A DNA stretch of 64,000 bases, from assembly GCA_051883395.1 (NCBI GenBank), contig JBJETQ010000022.1, forward strand, positions 1 through 64,000, in the 5' to 3' direction. The notes beneath the pieces were generated by a model. It worked only from the letters and a program-made list of their open reading frames with translations, had not been told where the DNA came from and ran no database searches. This document shows, in pieces, positions 26,024 to 33,384 of this stretch; the first letter of the stretch is position 1, and every line of letters begins with the position of its first letter. This stretch comes from HGM11368 sp051883395 (GTDB lineage Bacteria; Bacillota; Clostridia; Christensenellales; UBA3700). The translations under genes were made by a program, and so were the position numbers.

Positions 26024-27868
26024 ATGGAAATTACGACAGTTTTGAAAGAACTTGTAAATAAGAAAATAAAAGATCTTGTCAATGATTTGGTATTGATAAT
26101 AGAAAGAAAAAGTAATAAAGAGAATTATATCACAAACAATAAAGGGATGAGCGATATGGTAGAAAACGAAAATTTTAATGATATAGAGAGCGTTCAGGCT
26201 GAGATGGTAGAAGAGAAAGAACTCAATAAAGACGTCTCAGGTAACTGTAAGAGATATTTACAGTCCATGTTTGTCGAGCAACAAATGAACGATTATGCCG
26301 AAGACATGTGGGAGAATTGCGATAGAGACTATCTTGATTTGCATCAAGGTACATATAGCCATGTGTTTGACAATCCTAGTGCAGTCATGATTAAGTCAAA
26401 TTCTGAATATTCTTCTAATCTGTCTCTATACAGAAAAAAAGAAAATGCCATCAAAGATAAATTTTCTATAAACTTATCAACTATAAAGAAAAACAAACAA
26501 AAACATCAACAAGAAAACATTAAGAGTGCTAACGAAAAGATTGATAGATATAGAAAAACCGGTGTTATCTTAGGAATTATAGCCCTTATAATAGGAGTTG
26601 TACTGGGCGGACTCATCTTTGGTAGCAGCAGTACCCGTATATCTTTATTGGATATCTATTATCAAGACGCAATCAACTATTATAGCGTTGCTTTATACAT
26701 AGGTATTTCAGCTTTGGTTTTTGCCGTAATAGTTGACGGTACTTTCTTGTTTTTGTGTAGAAAGCACACATATGCAAAGAAATCTCTTCAGGTATTGAAA
26801 ATCAAAAATAAGAATAGCAACAAGAATATTAAGATAAAGATAGAGGCAAAGTCGTTCAAGGCAAGATATGCAATGGGCATCATAACATTTTTGCTTGTTT
26901 TCATTGTAACGATTACGGGAACATTGTTTTATATTCAAGGTGTAAATGCTGAAAACTCACCGTTTGTTTATAATGGCTTTGAATTTTATGTAAGATCAGG
27001 CAAGGCATATATTGCAGGTATTGATTCTGTTGAGCTTATGGATACTGACGGTGTACCGAACGGATATTGCAACGTGGTGATACCAGAATATGTTAGATAT
27101 AAGGGTAGCAGATTTGAAGTTGTCGGAATTGCCGAAGGCGCTTTTGAAAACAATGGAGCAGTGGTTACTCTTACTATAGGAAACAACGTGACGGATATAG
27201 AAGACGGGGCGTTGAAGAATTGTTATAACTTGCAGAAATTGATTCTTGAAGAGAGTACTTCATTAAGAGTAAATAGCATAGTAAATTACTTTGGAGTTGA
27301 TGATACTGTTAATTCAGACCAAAGCATAAGAAAGTGCGTGCCAAAATCGTTGAAAACAATTGTCTATAAAAATGAATATACTAACGTTAGCTCATACAAA
27401 TTTAAAAATATGATAGACGTGGAAGAAATACAGCTTGATCTTGAAACAAGTTATATTAGAGTCGAAGCTTATGCCTTTGAAAATTGCAAATCTCTCAAAA
27501 CGCTGGATGTAAAGGATGGTAATTTAACAGATAGTTCGCTCAAAGGTTGTACGGGACTTCAATCTCTCAACATGGGATATATTTCTGCTGGTACTGCAAA
27601 CTCATCAGGCTTGTCAAAGCTGTTCGGAGATACAAATACAGTGCCATCTAGTTTAACCAGCGTTTACATCAGTGAAATGACGTATGTACCTTCATATGCA
27701 TTTATGAATTGTATTAATATTGAAAGTATCATTTTCCCTAACGCACTTAGTATTTACAATCATGCCTTTTATAACTGTAATAGCTTGCAAATATTGGTAG
27801 TGGAGCCGATGGCATTGGCGAGCTATCCGACAAGCGCTTTTTACGGATGCAATGTTTTGAATAGCTAA
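26024..27868 (+). CDS. membrane protein with C-terminal BspA-type leucine-rich repeats
   Basis: 614 residues. A cytoplasmic N-terminal half with acidic and then Lys-rich helical parts, three transmembrane helices (about 179-200, 222-245, 283-305) and an outer C-terminal domain (about 310-614) of BspA-type (LRR_5) repeats, seen as repeated A-F-x-N-C-x-(S/N)-L units. Such repeats are found on surface adhesins and binding proteins. It is the only polytopic protein of the operon and could be the membrane channel or anchor of the soluble ATPase. The start is uncertain: the ATG at 26024 lacks a ribosome site; an in-frame ATG at 26156 follows an AAAGGG. Confidence 0.72.
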   Translation: MEITTVLKELVNKKIKDLVNDLVLIIERKSNKENYITNNKGMSDMVENENFNDIESVQAEMVEEKELNKDVSGNCKRYLQSMFVEQQMNDYAEDMWENCDRDYLDLHQGTYSHVFDNPSAVMIKSNSEYSSNLSLYRKKENAIKDKFSINLSTIKKNKQKHQQENIKSANEKIDRYRKTGVILGIIALIIGVVLGGLIFGSSSTRISLLDIYYQDAINYYSVALYIGISALVFAVIVDGTFLFLCRKHTYAKKSLQVLKIKNKNSNKNIKIKIEAKSFKARYAMGIITFLLVFIVTITGTLFYIQGVNAENSPFVYNGFEFYVRSGKAYIAGIDSVELMDTDGVPNGYCNVVIPEYVRYKGSRFEVVGIAEGAFENNGAVVTLTIGNNVTDIEDGALKNCYNLQKLILEESTSLRVNSIVNYFGVDDTVNSDQSIRKCVPKSLKTIVYKNEYTNVSSYKFKNMIDVEEIQLDLETSYIRVEAYAFENCKSLKTLDVKDGNLTDSSLKGCTGLQSLNMGYISAGTANSSGLSKLFGDTNTVPSSLTSVYISEMTYVPSYAFMNCINIESIIFPNALSIYNHAFYNCNSLQILVVEPMALASYPTSAFYGCNVLNS

Positions 27869-27919
27869 TATAATCTTTGTAAACGGGAATGTAAAACACA
27901 AAAATAAAGGAAAAAAATA

Positions 27920-29266
27920 ATGGCAGAGCTTAGAAAACTAGAATGTCAAATATGCGGCGGGCCGCTAATAAAGACGAATGATGATTGTTATGAATGTACT
28001 CATTGTCATTCTAAATTTGAAATTGACTTGACAAAAGTATCCGATGAGTTACTAATAAATCTTAATCGTGCTGCGTCAAATAGGAGAAAAGCAAAGTTTG
28101 ACGAAGCAGCTGAAGATTATGAAGCTATTTTGGAAGACAATCCGGATAATTTCGATGCGGCATGGGGATTGATGCTTGCCAACAAACATATTACGCATAT
28201 CAAGAACGGCGAAGACGTCCAACCTATTTTGTATGATGCAGGCGCTCAGTCAATATTTGACAATGCATATTATAAAAAGGCAATGTCTATTTGTCCTTTT
28301 CCTGACGAATATGTACGTAAGGCAATGCAGCTTGATGCTCTAAGAGGCAAAGCTTATCAACAGTTAAAAAAGGATAATACCGATATACTTATATGTTGTA
28401 TTGATAAACAAGGAAGATATACCGACGAAATAAACTTGGCTCAAACGCTTGTCAAGGTGTTGGGCTTGAGAACGAAAAAGAATGTATTTTGGACGGGTAC
28501 AAACTTAGCTAATGTAAACAGAAGCGACTACGAACCTTATCTGTATGCAGCAATCAAAAAGGCAAAAGTACTTATTGTACTTACGTCTTCGCTAGAAAAT
28601 TGTTGCGATCCCCAGTTGGAAAGCATATGGAAAAGATTCATAAGGTTCGCTAAAGAAGAATCGGATAAAAATGTCTTTCTTGCACTTGCCGGCTGTGATG
28701 TTGACGATATGCCTAAGGAATTGAAGAAGGTAAAGACTTTTGACGTTCAGGACGGGAATTTCAACGCTTTGCTGGATACGGTGCAAAAGTTGTTTGAGAC
28801 ACCAAAAAAAGAAGAAAAAAAAGCGAAAGCTTCGGTTGAGGAAAAGACCACAAATTCAACAAAATCTCAACCTAAAGAAACTAAAAGTAGCAATACGACA
28901 ACAAAACGTTCTATTCCAAGTGGAGCAGAAAGCTTTGATAACAGTAAGGTCAGTATGACTACTACGTTTGACAACGTAGGTAGAAAGCTGTCGGATGGGG
29001 ACATAAGCACAAATCCGCAGGCGTTGCGTAGCCTTGCGTCAAAAATAAGGTCATACGGGTTGGGACAACAAAATATTATTAGAGAATGCCATTCTGCTTT
29101 GAGCAGGTTGACGTATTCCTGGGACGATTCACACATGGTGCAGATTCTTGATGAGATTGCGAGAATACAATCGAGATACGATAACAAGATGTATGATATC
29201 AATGCATTTGCCGACTGGTTAGATCAGAAAGCAACGGTACTTGATAAGAAAAATAACATAAAATAA
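27920..29266 (+). CDS. zinc ribbon-TPR-TIR protein with C-terminal W-x-D domain
   Basis: 448 residues. Zinc ribbon with C9/C12 and C26/C29; a TPR-like helical part (about 45-150); a TIR domain (about 154-292) of the type common in Clostridia (N-R-S-D-Y-E-P-Y-L-Y-A-A-I, then A-K-V-L-I-V-L-T); a charged linker; and a helical hairpin (about 365-445) with S-W-D-D at W401, like the 24395 product. Enzymatic TIRs cut NAD+ with a Glu in the W-x-x-x-E region; in related proteins the segment is N-E-W-S-R-F, here S-I-W-K-R-F, so the usual Glu is missing and this TIR may be a scaffold. Fusing TIR to a WXG-like domain suggests an effector or adaptor of the export ATPase. AAAGGAA precedes the ATG. Confidence 0.75.
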   Translation: MAELRKLECQICGGPLIKTNDDCYECTHCHSKFEIDLTKVSDELLINLNRAASNRRKAKFDEAAEDYEAILEDNPDNFDAAWGLMLANKHITHIKNGEDVQPILYDAGAQSIFDNAYYKKAMSICPFPDEYVRKAMQLDALRGKAYQQLKKDNTDILICCIDKQGRYTDEINLAQTLVKVLGLRTKKNVFWTGTNLANVNRSDYEPYLYAAIKKAKVLIVLTSSLENCCDPQLESIWKRFIRFAKEESDKNVFLALAGCDVDDMPKELKKVKTFDVQDGNFNALLDTVQKLFETPKKEEKKAKASVEEKTTNSTKSQPKETKSSNTTTKRSIPSGAESFDNSKVSMTTTFDNVGRKLSDGDISTNPQALRSLASKIRSYGLGQQNIIRECHSALSRLTYSWDDSHMVQILDEIARIQSRYDNKMYDINAFADWLDQKATVLDKKNNIK

Positions 29267-29288
29267 TTTTTATACGGAGGAAATAGTT

Positions 29289-30221
29289 ATGGCAAAAGAA
29301 TTACCAAAAATCATCATTGATTATGAAGGACCGAACGAGCAATTGGTTTGGCAATCGCAAATTCAGCAATGTATTGGCGAGACGGAAGTAATCGTTCCGT
29401 TTTCACACGAAGTAATCTTTATTAAAGATGGAGAGATGCTAGATACCATGATGCCTGGCAAACATACTCTCAACGTTCCTACGGTTACAAAAGGCTTTTT
29501 GGGCATTGGTAAAAAGATTGTAAGCGAACCTTTTAAATGCCAGGTGTTTTTTGTCAATAAAACAGTAACGTTGGTTGTACCTTGGGGAACGCCTAATCAA
29601 ATGAAATTGATGGATCCATTCCTTGAATATCCTGTAAGTGTTGGTGCGCATGGGTCGTTTGACATAACCATCAGCAATTCTAGAAAATTTGTTTCTAAGG
29701 TTGTGGGAAATACGGCGGGAGTGACTACGGAAGGTTTGCAGAGATTTTTTGCAGACAAGATGATTATGCGTGTCAAGGACGTAATTGCCAACGCAATGGT
29801 TACCAGCAAAATCAACTTCTACGAGCTTAATACTCGTCTTCTTACCATTTGTGACGTTATACTTGACAGTGTAAGAAAGATGTTTGATGACTATGGTGTG
29901 GAGATAACAGCATTTACACTCAACGAAGTAAAGATACCGGACAGCGATTTGAGAGAATTGGAATCTATTTTGAAACAAAAGAAATTGCTTGGGCTCAAAG
30001 AAACCAGCTTTTCTAAAGAAAGAGCGGCAAAGCAGGAAACTACCAAAATGATTGTTGATGCTTCGGTAAGACTTGCAGAAGCAGCTATTGATGCAGAAGG
30101 CAAAAAGCAACAAGTGATAATCAATAATAATGCACAGGCAGGCAAGTATTGTCCAAAATGTGGCACCAAAGTTGCTCCTGACGCAATGTTCTGCAACAAC
30201 TGTGGCAATAGATTGCAATAA
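29289..30221 (+). CDS. SPFH/band 7-like protein with C-terminal zinc ribbon
   Basis: 310 residues: an N-terminal beta-rich SPFH-like domain (about 25-230), a helical stretch rich in Ala/Lys/Gln (about 230-285) and a zinc ribbon Y-C-P-K-C-G... C-N-N-C-G. This is the YdjI (virion core protein-like) branch of SPFH proteins, soluble proteins recruited to membranes. In Bacillus subtilis, YdjI works with the ESCRT-III-superfamily protein PspA in the ydjFGHI operon; here it lies just before ESCRT-III-like genes, a clear parallel. AGGAGG-like site (CGGAGG, 29275-29280) before ATG. Likely role: mark or organise the membrane region where the machinery works. Confidence 0.8.
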   Translation: MAKELPKIIIDYEGPNEQLVWQSQIQQCIGETEVIVPFSHEVIFIKDGEMLDTMMPGKHTLNVPTVTKGFLGIGKKIVSEPFKCQVFFVNKTVTLVVPWGTPNQMKLMDPFLEYPVSVGAHGSFDITISNSRKFVSKVVGNTAGVTTEGLQRFFADKMIMRVKDVIANAMVTSKINFYELNTRLLTICDVILDSVRKMFDDYGVEITAFTLNEVKIPDSDLRELESILKQKKLLGLKETSFSKERAAKQETTKMIVDASVRLAEAAIDAEGKKQQVIINNNAQAGKYCPKCGTKVAPDAMFCNNCGNRLQ

Positions 30222-30251
30222 TATTGCCAAATATTAAAAGGAGAAAAGTGT

Positions 30252-30605
30252 ATGTGTTTTAAAAAATTTACAGAAAAGAGAAAATTGAAAAACTATAACA
30301 AGCATGATGAAGAAATAAAAGAAAGCAATAGCGTTCTTCGTTCCAATTTTGCCAAGGTAAAAACTTTGTGCGGAATGACTCAATCAGATACAGTAAAGAG
30401 CAAACTCAATGAAGTTGCCGATTTGTTAGAATATGCATCTCCGTCGACAAAAGGTGAGGTCGTAAAGGAAGATAACAAGATTTCTGACAGGCTTGATGAC
30501 GTAAAAATTCTTATTGTTGGAGAGAAGGCAGAAGATAAAATTGTTGAAAAAATCAATGAAATCAGGATTATGGTTATTGAGAGAAATAATTTGACAGGTG
30601 TGTAA
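30252..30605 (+). CDS. small charged helical protein, function unknown
   Basis: 117 residues, Lys/Glu-rich, helical, with a basic N-terminus (C-F-K-K-F) that could touch the membrane and a repeat-like pair of V-K-(I/E)-x-V/K-I-N-E-I-R segments in the second half. AAAGGAG 6 to 10 bases before the ATG. I recognise no family. Its place between the SPFH and ESCRT-III-like genes suggests an accessory part of that module; it might be a very short ESCRT-III-type helical hairpin, but I cannot show it. Confidence 0.6.
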   Translation: MCFKKFTEKRKLKNYNKHDEEIKESNSVLRSNFAKVKTLCGMTQSDTVKSKLNEVADLLEYASPSTKGEVVKEDNKISDRLDDVKILIVGEKAEDKIVEKINEIRIMVIERNNLTGV

Positions 30606-30606
30606 A

Positions 30607-31212
30607 ATGTGGCCTTTTAACAAAAATAAGTTTGAAAAAATCAAGCGTAGCGACGTGGTTGACAGTATCATAAACATAGAGCGCAGGCAACAAGAAGAAA
30701 TTGATAACGTCGGGGAGCGAGAAAAAGAGATAGCGAAACTTTTGCAACAAGGAAAGGCTTGCAAAAGTCGTGATATGCAACTTGCGCTTGCCAAACGCAT
30801 CAATTTGCTTAAAAAAGAAAATAGCAACTCCGCTCAAAGAATTCAGTATCTTAACGCCAATTTGCAGGCGCTAAATCAGCTTAAAACGGCAATTGACGAC
30901 AAAGATTTTATTTCCAACAATTCGGATATACCAATCAACAAACTGTTGACCGATACGGCAGCTTTACAAAAATTTCTTGCCGGTGTAACCAACAAGAAGA
31001 TGAAGGGAGAGAGCAAACTTTCTGCGGCGCTTGATACTTTTGATAATGTGGACGACGGCTATGAAGCTAACGAGCGCATTTATGGAGTAAGCGAACAGGA
31101 CGAACAACTTTTAAGTATGTTTGAAATGGAAAATTCTGAAGAAGACGCTTCGGTTTTTGGTGCGCCTGAGTACGAAAAAAATACACAAAGCATAGAAAAG
31201 GACAGCTTATAG
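30607..31212 (+). CDS. ESCRT-III/Snf7-like helical protein (tentative)
   Basis: 201 residues from the ATG at 30607, 1 base after the preceding stop; a GTG three codons earlier is less likely. Begins M-W-P-F, then a long basic amphipathic helical region (about 10-105) with a break at Q-Q-G-K-A-C-K and R-I-N-L-L-K-K, followed by acidic helices and a flexible acidic C-terminus. A basic two-helix hairpin followed by an acidic autoinhibitory tail is the general layout of Snf7-type ESCRT-III proteins. The resemblance is weaker than for the next gene, so the call is tentative; it would be the second ESCRT-III-like subunit for the Vps4-like ATPase. Confidence 0.5.
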   Translation: MWPFNKNKFEKIKRSDVVDSIINIERRQQEEIDNVGEREKEIAKLLQQGKACKSRDMQLALAKRINLLKKENSNSAQRIQYLNANLQALNQLKTAIDDKDFISNNSDIPINKLLTDTAALQKFLAGVTNKKMKGESKLSAALDTFDNVDDGYEANERIYGVSEQDEQLLSMFEMENSEEDASVFGAPEYEKNTQSIEKDSL

Positions 31213-31226
31213 TGAGGTAGCAAATA

Positions 31227-31820
31227 ATGGGAAGATTTTTCAAGACAAAAGAGGAAAAAGAACTCGAAAAAAGAATGCTCGTCAAAAAGACGATGCGAGA
31301 TATTGAGAAACATATCGTAAAATTGCAAGCACAAAAGCAAAAAGCTGTAGAATCGGCAAAGCAAGCCAAGCTTCAAGGTTCGCCTCAACAGTATAGTCTT
31401 GCTGTCAGCTGTTTGAGAACAGCTCTTGCACAAGAAAAGAAAGCAAAAGAAATGTTGCTCAATTTCCAAAACACTTTGCAAATGCGTGATTTGAGCCAAA
31501 TGACAAGCGAGTTTTTGAAGGGAATGAGCATAGTGTCAAAAGAAATGCAAGCTATTACAAAAGATATGAATTTTGCAAAAGTTCAAAAGGAATTTGAAAC
31601 GGCTATGATGGGCATGGAGAATACCACGGATAATCTTGACGCAATGCTTGATTCTACCAACGATACTTTTTCTGCTATATCGTCTTCCAATATCAATATT
31701 GACGACGCAGAAATCGAAGCGCTTATCGGCAATCAGGCAAGTGAATCTGAAAAGGAACTTGACAATGCCATAGACAAAAAACTCGACGAAATTTCAAAGT
31801 CGCTCAATGGAGCAAATTAA
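31227..31820 (+). CDS. ESCRT-III-like protein (CHMP1/Vps2-like) with MIM1-like tail
   Basis: 197 residues, all helical. Basic first helices (about 8-75), an acidic second half, and between them the pattern of CHMP1/Vps2/Vps24 proteins: S-K-E-M-Q-A-I-T-K-D-M-N (104-115), then V-Q-K-E-F-E-x-x-M-x-G-M-E (119-131) and an acidic D/E-I-E-A-L-I helix. The C-terminus D179-N-A-I182-D-K-K185-L186-D-E-I189-S fits the MIM1 consensus (D/E)xxLxxRLxxL(K/R) with conservative changes. MIM1 is the site by which ESCRT-III tails bind MIT domains of Vps4. The next gene encodes an ATPase with an N-terminal MIT-like domain, 10 bases away. Expected to polymerise on membranes and be disassembled by it. Confidence 0.68.
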   Translation: MGRFFKTKEEKELEKRMLVKKTMRDIEKHIVKLQAQKQKAVESAKQAKLQGSPQQYSLAVSCLRTALAQEKKAKEMLLNFQNTLQMRDLSQMTSEFLKGMSIVSKEMQAITKDMNFAKVQKEFETAMMGMENTTDNLDAMLDSTNDTFSAISSSNINIDDAEIEALIGNQASESEKELDNAIDKKLDEISKSLNGAN

Positions 31821-31829
31821 GGAGCAAAA

Positions 31830-33383
31830 ATGGCTGACGCTGATAAAAATGCTTTTATTTACGATACGTTTTTGATGTATTACGAGCATGCAAAAAAAGC
31901 ACAAGAACGTGGCGATATTGCCGGAGCAAAAGAAAACTTGCTCCGTGCTGCGCAAGCATTGGTAAAACTTGCCAAGGAAGATAAGGGAGAACTGAAAAAA
32001 GCGAGATTTGATAGAGCAAATCGCCTTATAGAAATTGCCAACAGTCTGACTCCTAACAGCGTAGTTATCGGAGAAAATTCCAACGTTAAGCGCTCGTCAA
32101 ATTCTAACAAATCTGATTCTGCCCGTTCTAACAATGCTTCAAAAAACGAAGATGAAGAAAAAATATGGCAGGCGTCTTCTATACCTGATGTCAAATTTAG
32201 CGACGTGGCAGGTTTGGAAGACGTAAAAAACACTATAAGAATGAGAATGATAAATCCGGTCAAATATCCGGAAAAATACGCTGTTTACAATAAGAAAAGC
32301 GGCGGTGGAGTTTTGTTATACGGACCACCCGGCACTGGTAAGACAATGATTGCCAAAGCAATTGCCAATGAGGTCGGTGCAACGTTTTATGCAATCAAAG
32401 GCTCGGATATAGTAAGTAAGTGGGTAGGAGAGTCGGAAAAAAACATCAGCAGCCTATTTGAAACGGCTCGTAAGGACAAACTTGCAATAATTTTTGTCGA
32501 TGAAATGGATAGTTTGTTTGGTCAAAGGGGTGTGGACCCGCACAATGACAAACGTGTAAACGAGTTTTTGCAGCAAATTGACGGTTTTGTAGGGCGCAAC
32601 CCTAATCTTTTGTTACTGGGTGCGACAAACCGTCCGTGGGACGTCGATGGTGCGGCTGTGCGTTCCGGACGATTTAGCGAAAAAATTTATGTTCCGTTGC
32701 CTGATGCACAAGCGAGAATGTACCTGTTGAAAAAACAACTTAAAAACATTCCTTTGGGCAGCGATGTTGATTTTGATAAAGTTGTTCAGATGACCAAAGG
32801 ATATTCGGGAGCGGATATCGATGAAGTATGTGATAGAGCCAAAGAAATACCGCTCAATAATTTTATAAAAAACAATATAGAAGAAAAAGTATGTATGAAA
32901 CATATCATAGGAGCAATAAAAAAGGTGAGACCTATGGTAAGTGCCGAGGAAATTGCTCGTTTTGAGGAATATGCGGGAGTAAGATATAAGGACTCTCCTG
33001 ATGAAGAAGACGACATAGAATTCAATGACGAGACACAAAACGACGTCAATACAAATAACTCGTCGGTACAAAACGAAAGCTCGGAAGATGTAACAACTAA
33101 AAGGCAAGAAGCTCCAAAAATCATATTCGAGAAAACTCAAATAGATTTACAGCCAGGAGAAAATCCGACAATCCAATTCTATATTGACGGAGATTATGAC
33201 AGAGTATATCTAGAATTGGACGGAGCCAATTACGTGTGTGAAAAATGTATACGCAACTGGAGCTGCGTTGTCAATGTACAGGAAGCAGGAGATTATGTTG
33301 CCAGGATTTTTGCTAAAGAGTTGCTGGGAGAAGAAAAATTGACGTTTTCAAAAGGTTTTGTAGAAAACGATATGGAGATTTGA
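31830..33383 (+). CDS. Vps4-like AAA ATPase with N-terminal MIT-like domain
   Basis: 517 residues. Residues 8-73 look like a MIT three-helix bundle (Y-x-x-A-x-x-A...G-D...A...L-x-x-A, then A-N-R-L-I-E-I-A). A Ser/Asn-rich linker (80-110) follows, as in Vps4. The AAA core opens with V-K-F-S-D-V-A-G-L-E-D-V-K; Walker A G-P-P-G-T-G-K-T (165-172), pore loop 1 S-K-W-V-G-E-S (196-202), Walker B I-F-V-D-E (221-225), sensor N267 in G-A-T-N-R-P, and Arg fingers in V-R-S-G-R-F. The K-W-V-G-E-S loop and start motif are those of the Vps4/katanin/spastin clade; R-S-G-R-F is closer to p97/FtsH. An extra beta domain (about 425-517) ends it. Predicted to pull apart the ESCRT-III-like polymers. Confidence 0.75.
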   Translation: MADADKNAFIYDTFLMYYEHAKKAQERGDIAGAKENLLRAAQALVKLAKEDKGELKKARFDRANRLIEIANSLTPNSVVIGENSNVKRSSNSNKSDSARSNNASKNEDEEKIWQASSIPDVKFSDVAGLEDVKNTIRMRMINPVKYPEKYAVYNKKSGGGVLLYGPPGTGKTMIAKAIANEVGATFYAIKGSDIVSKWVGESEKNISSLFETARKDKLAIIFVDEMDSLFGQRGVDPHNDKRVNEFLQQIDGFVGRNPNLLLLGATNRPWDVDGAAVRSGRFSEKIYVPLPDAQARMYLLKKQLKNIPLGSDVDFDKVVQMTKGYSGADIDEVCDRAKEIPLNNFIKNNIEEKVCMKHIIGAIKKVRPMVSAEEIARFEEYAGVRYKDSPDEEDDIEFNDETQNDVNTNNSSVQNESSEDVTTKRQEAPKIIFEKTQIDLQPGENPTIQFYIDGDYDRVYLELDGANYVCEKCIRNWSCVVNVQEAGDYVARIFAKELLGEEKLTFSKGFVENDMEI

Positions 33384-33384
33384 T

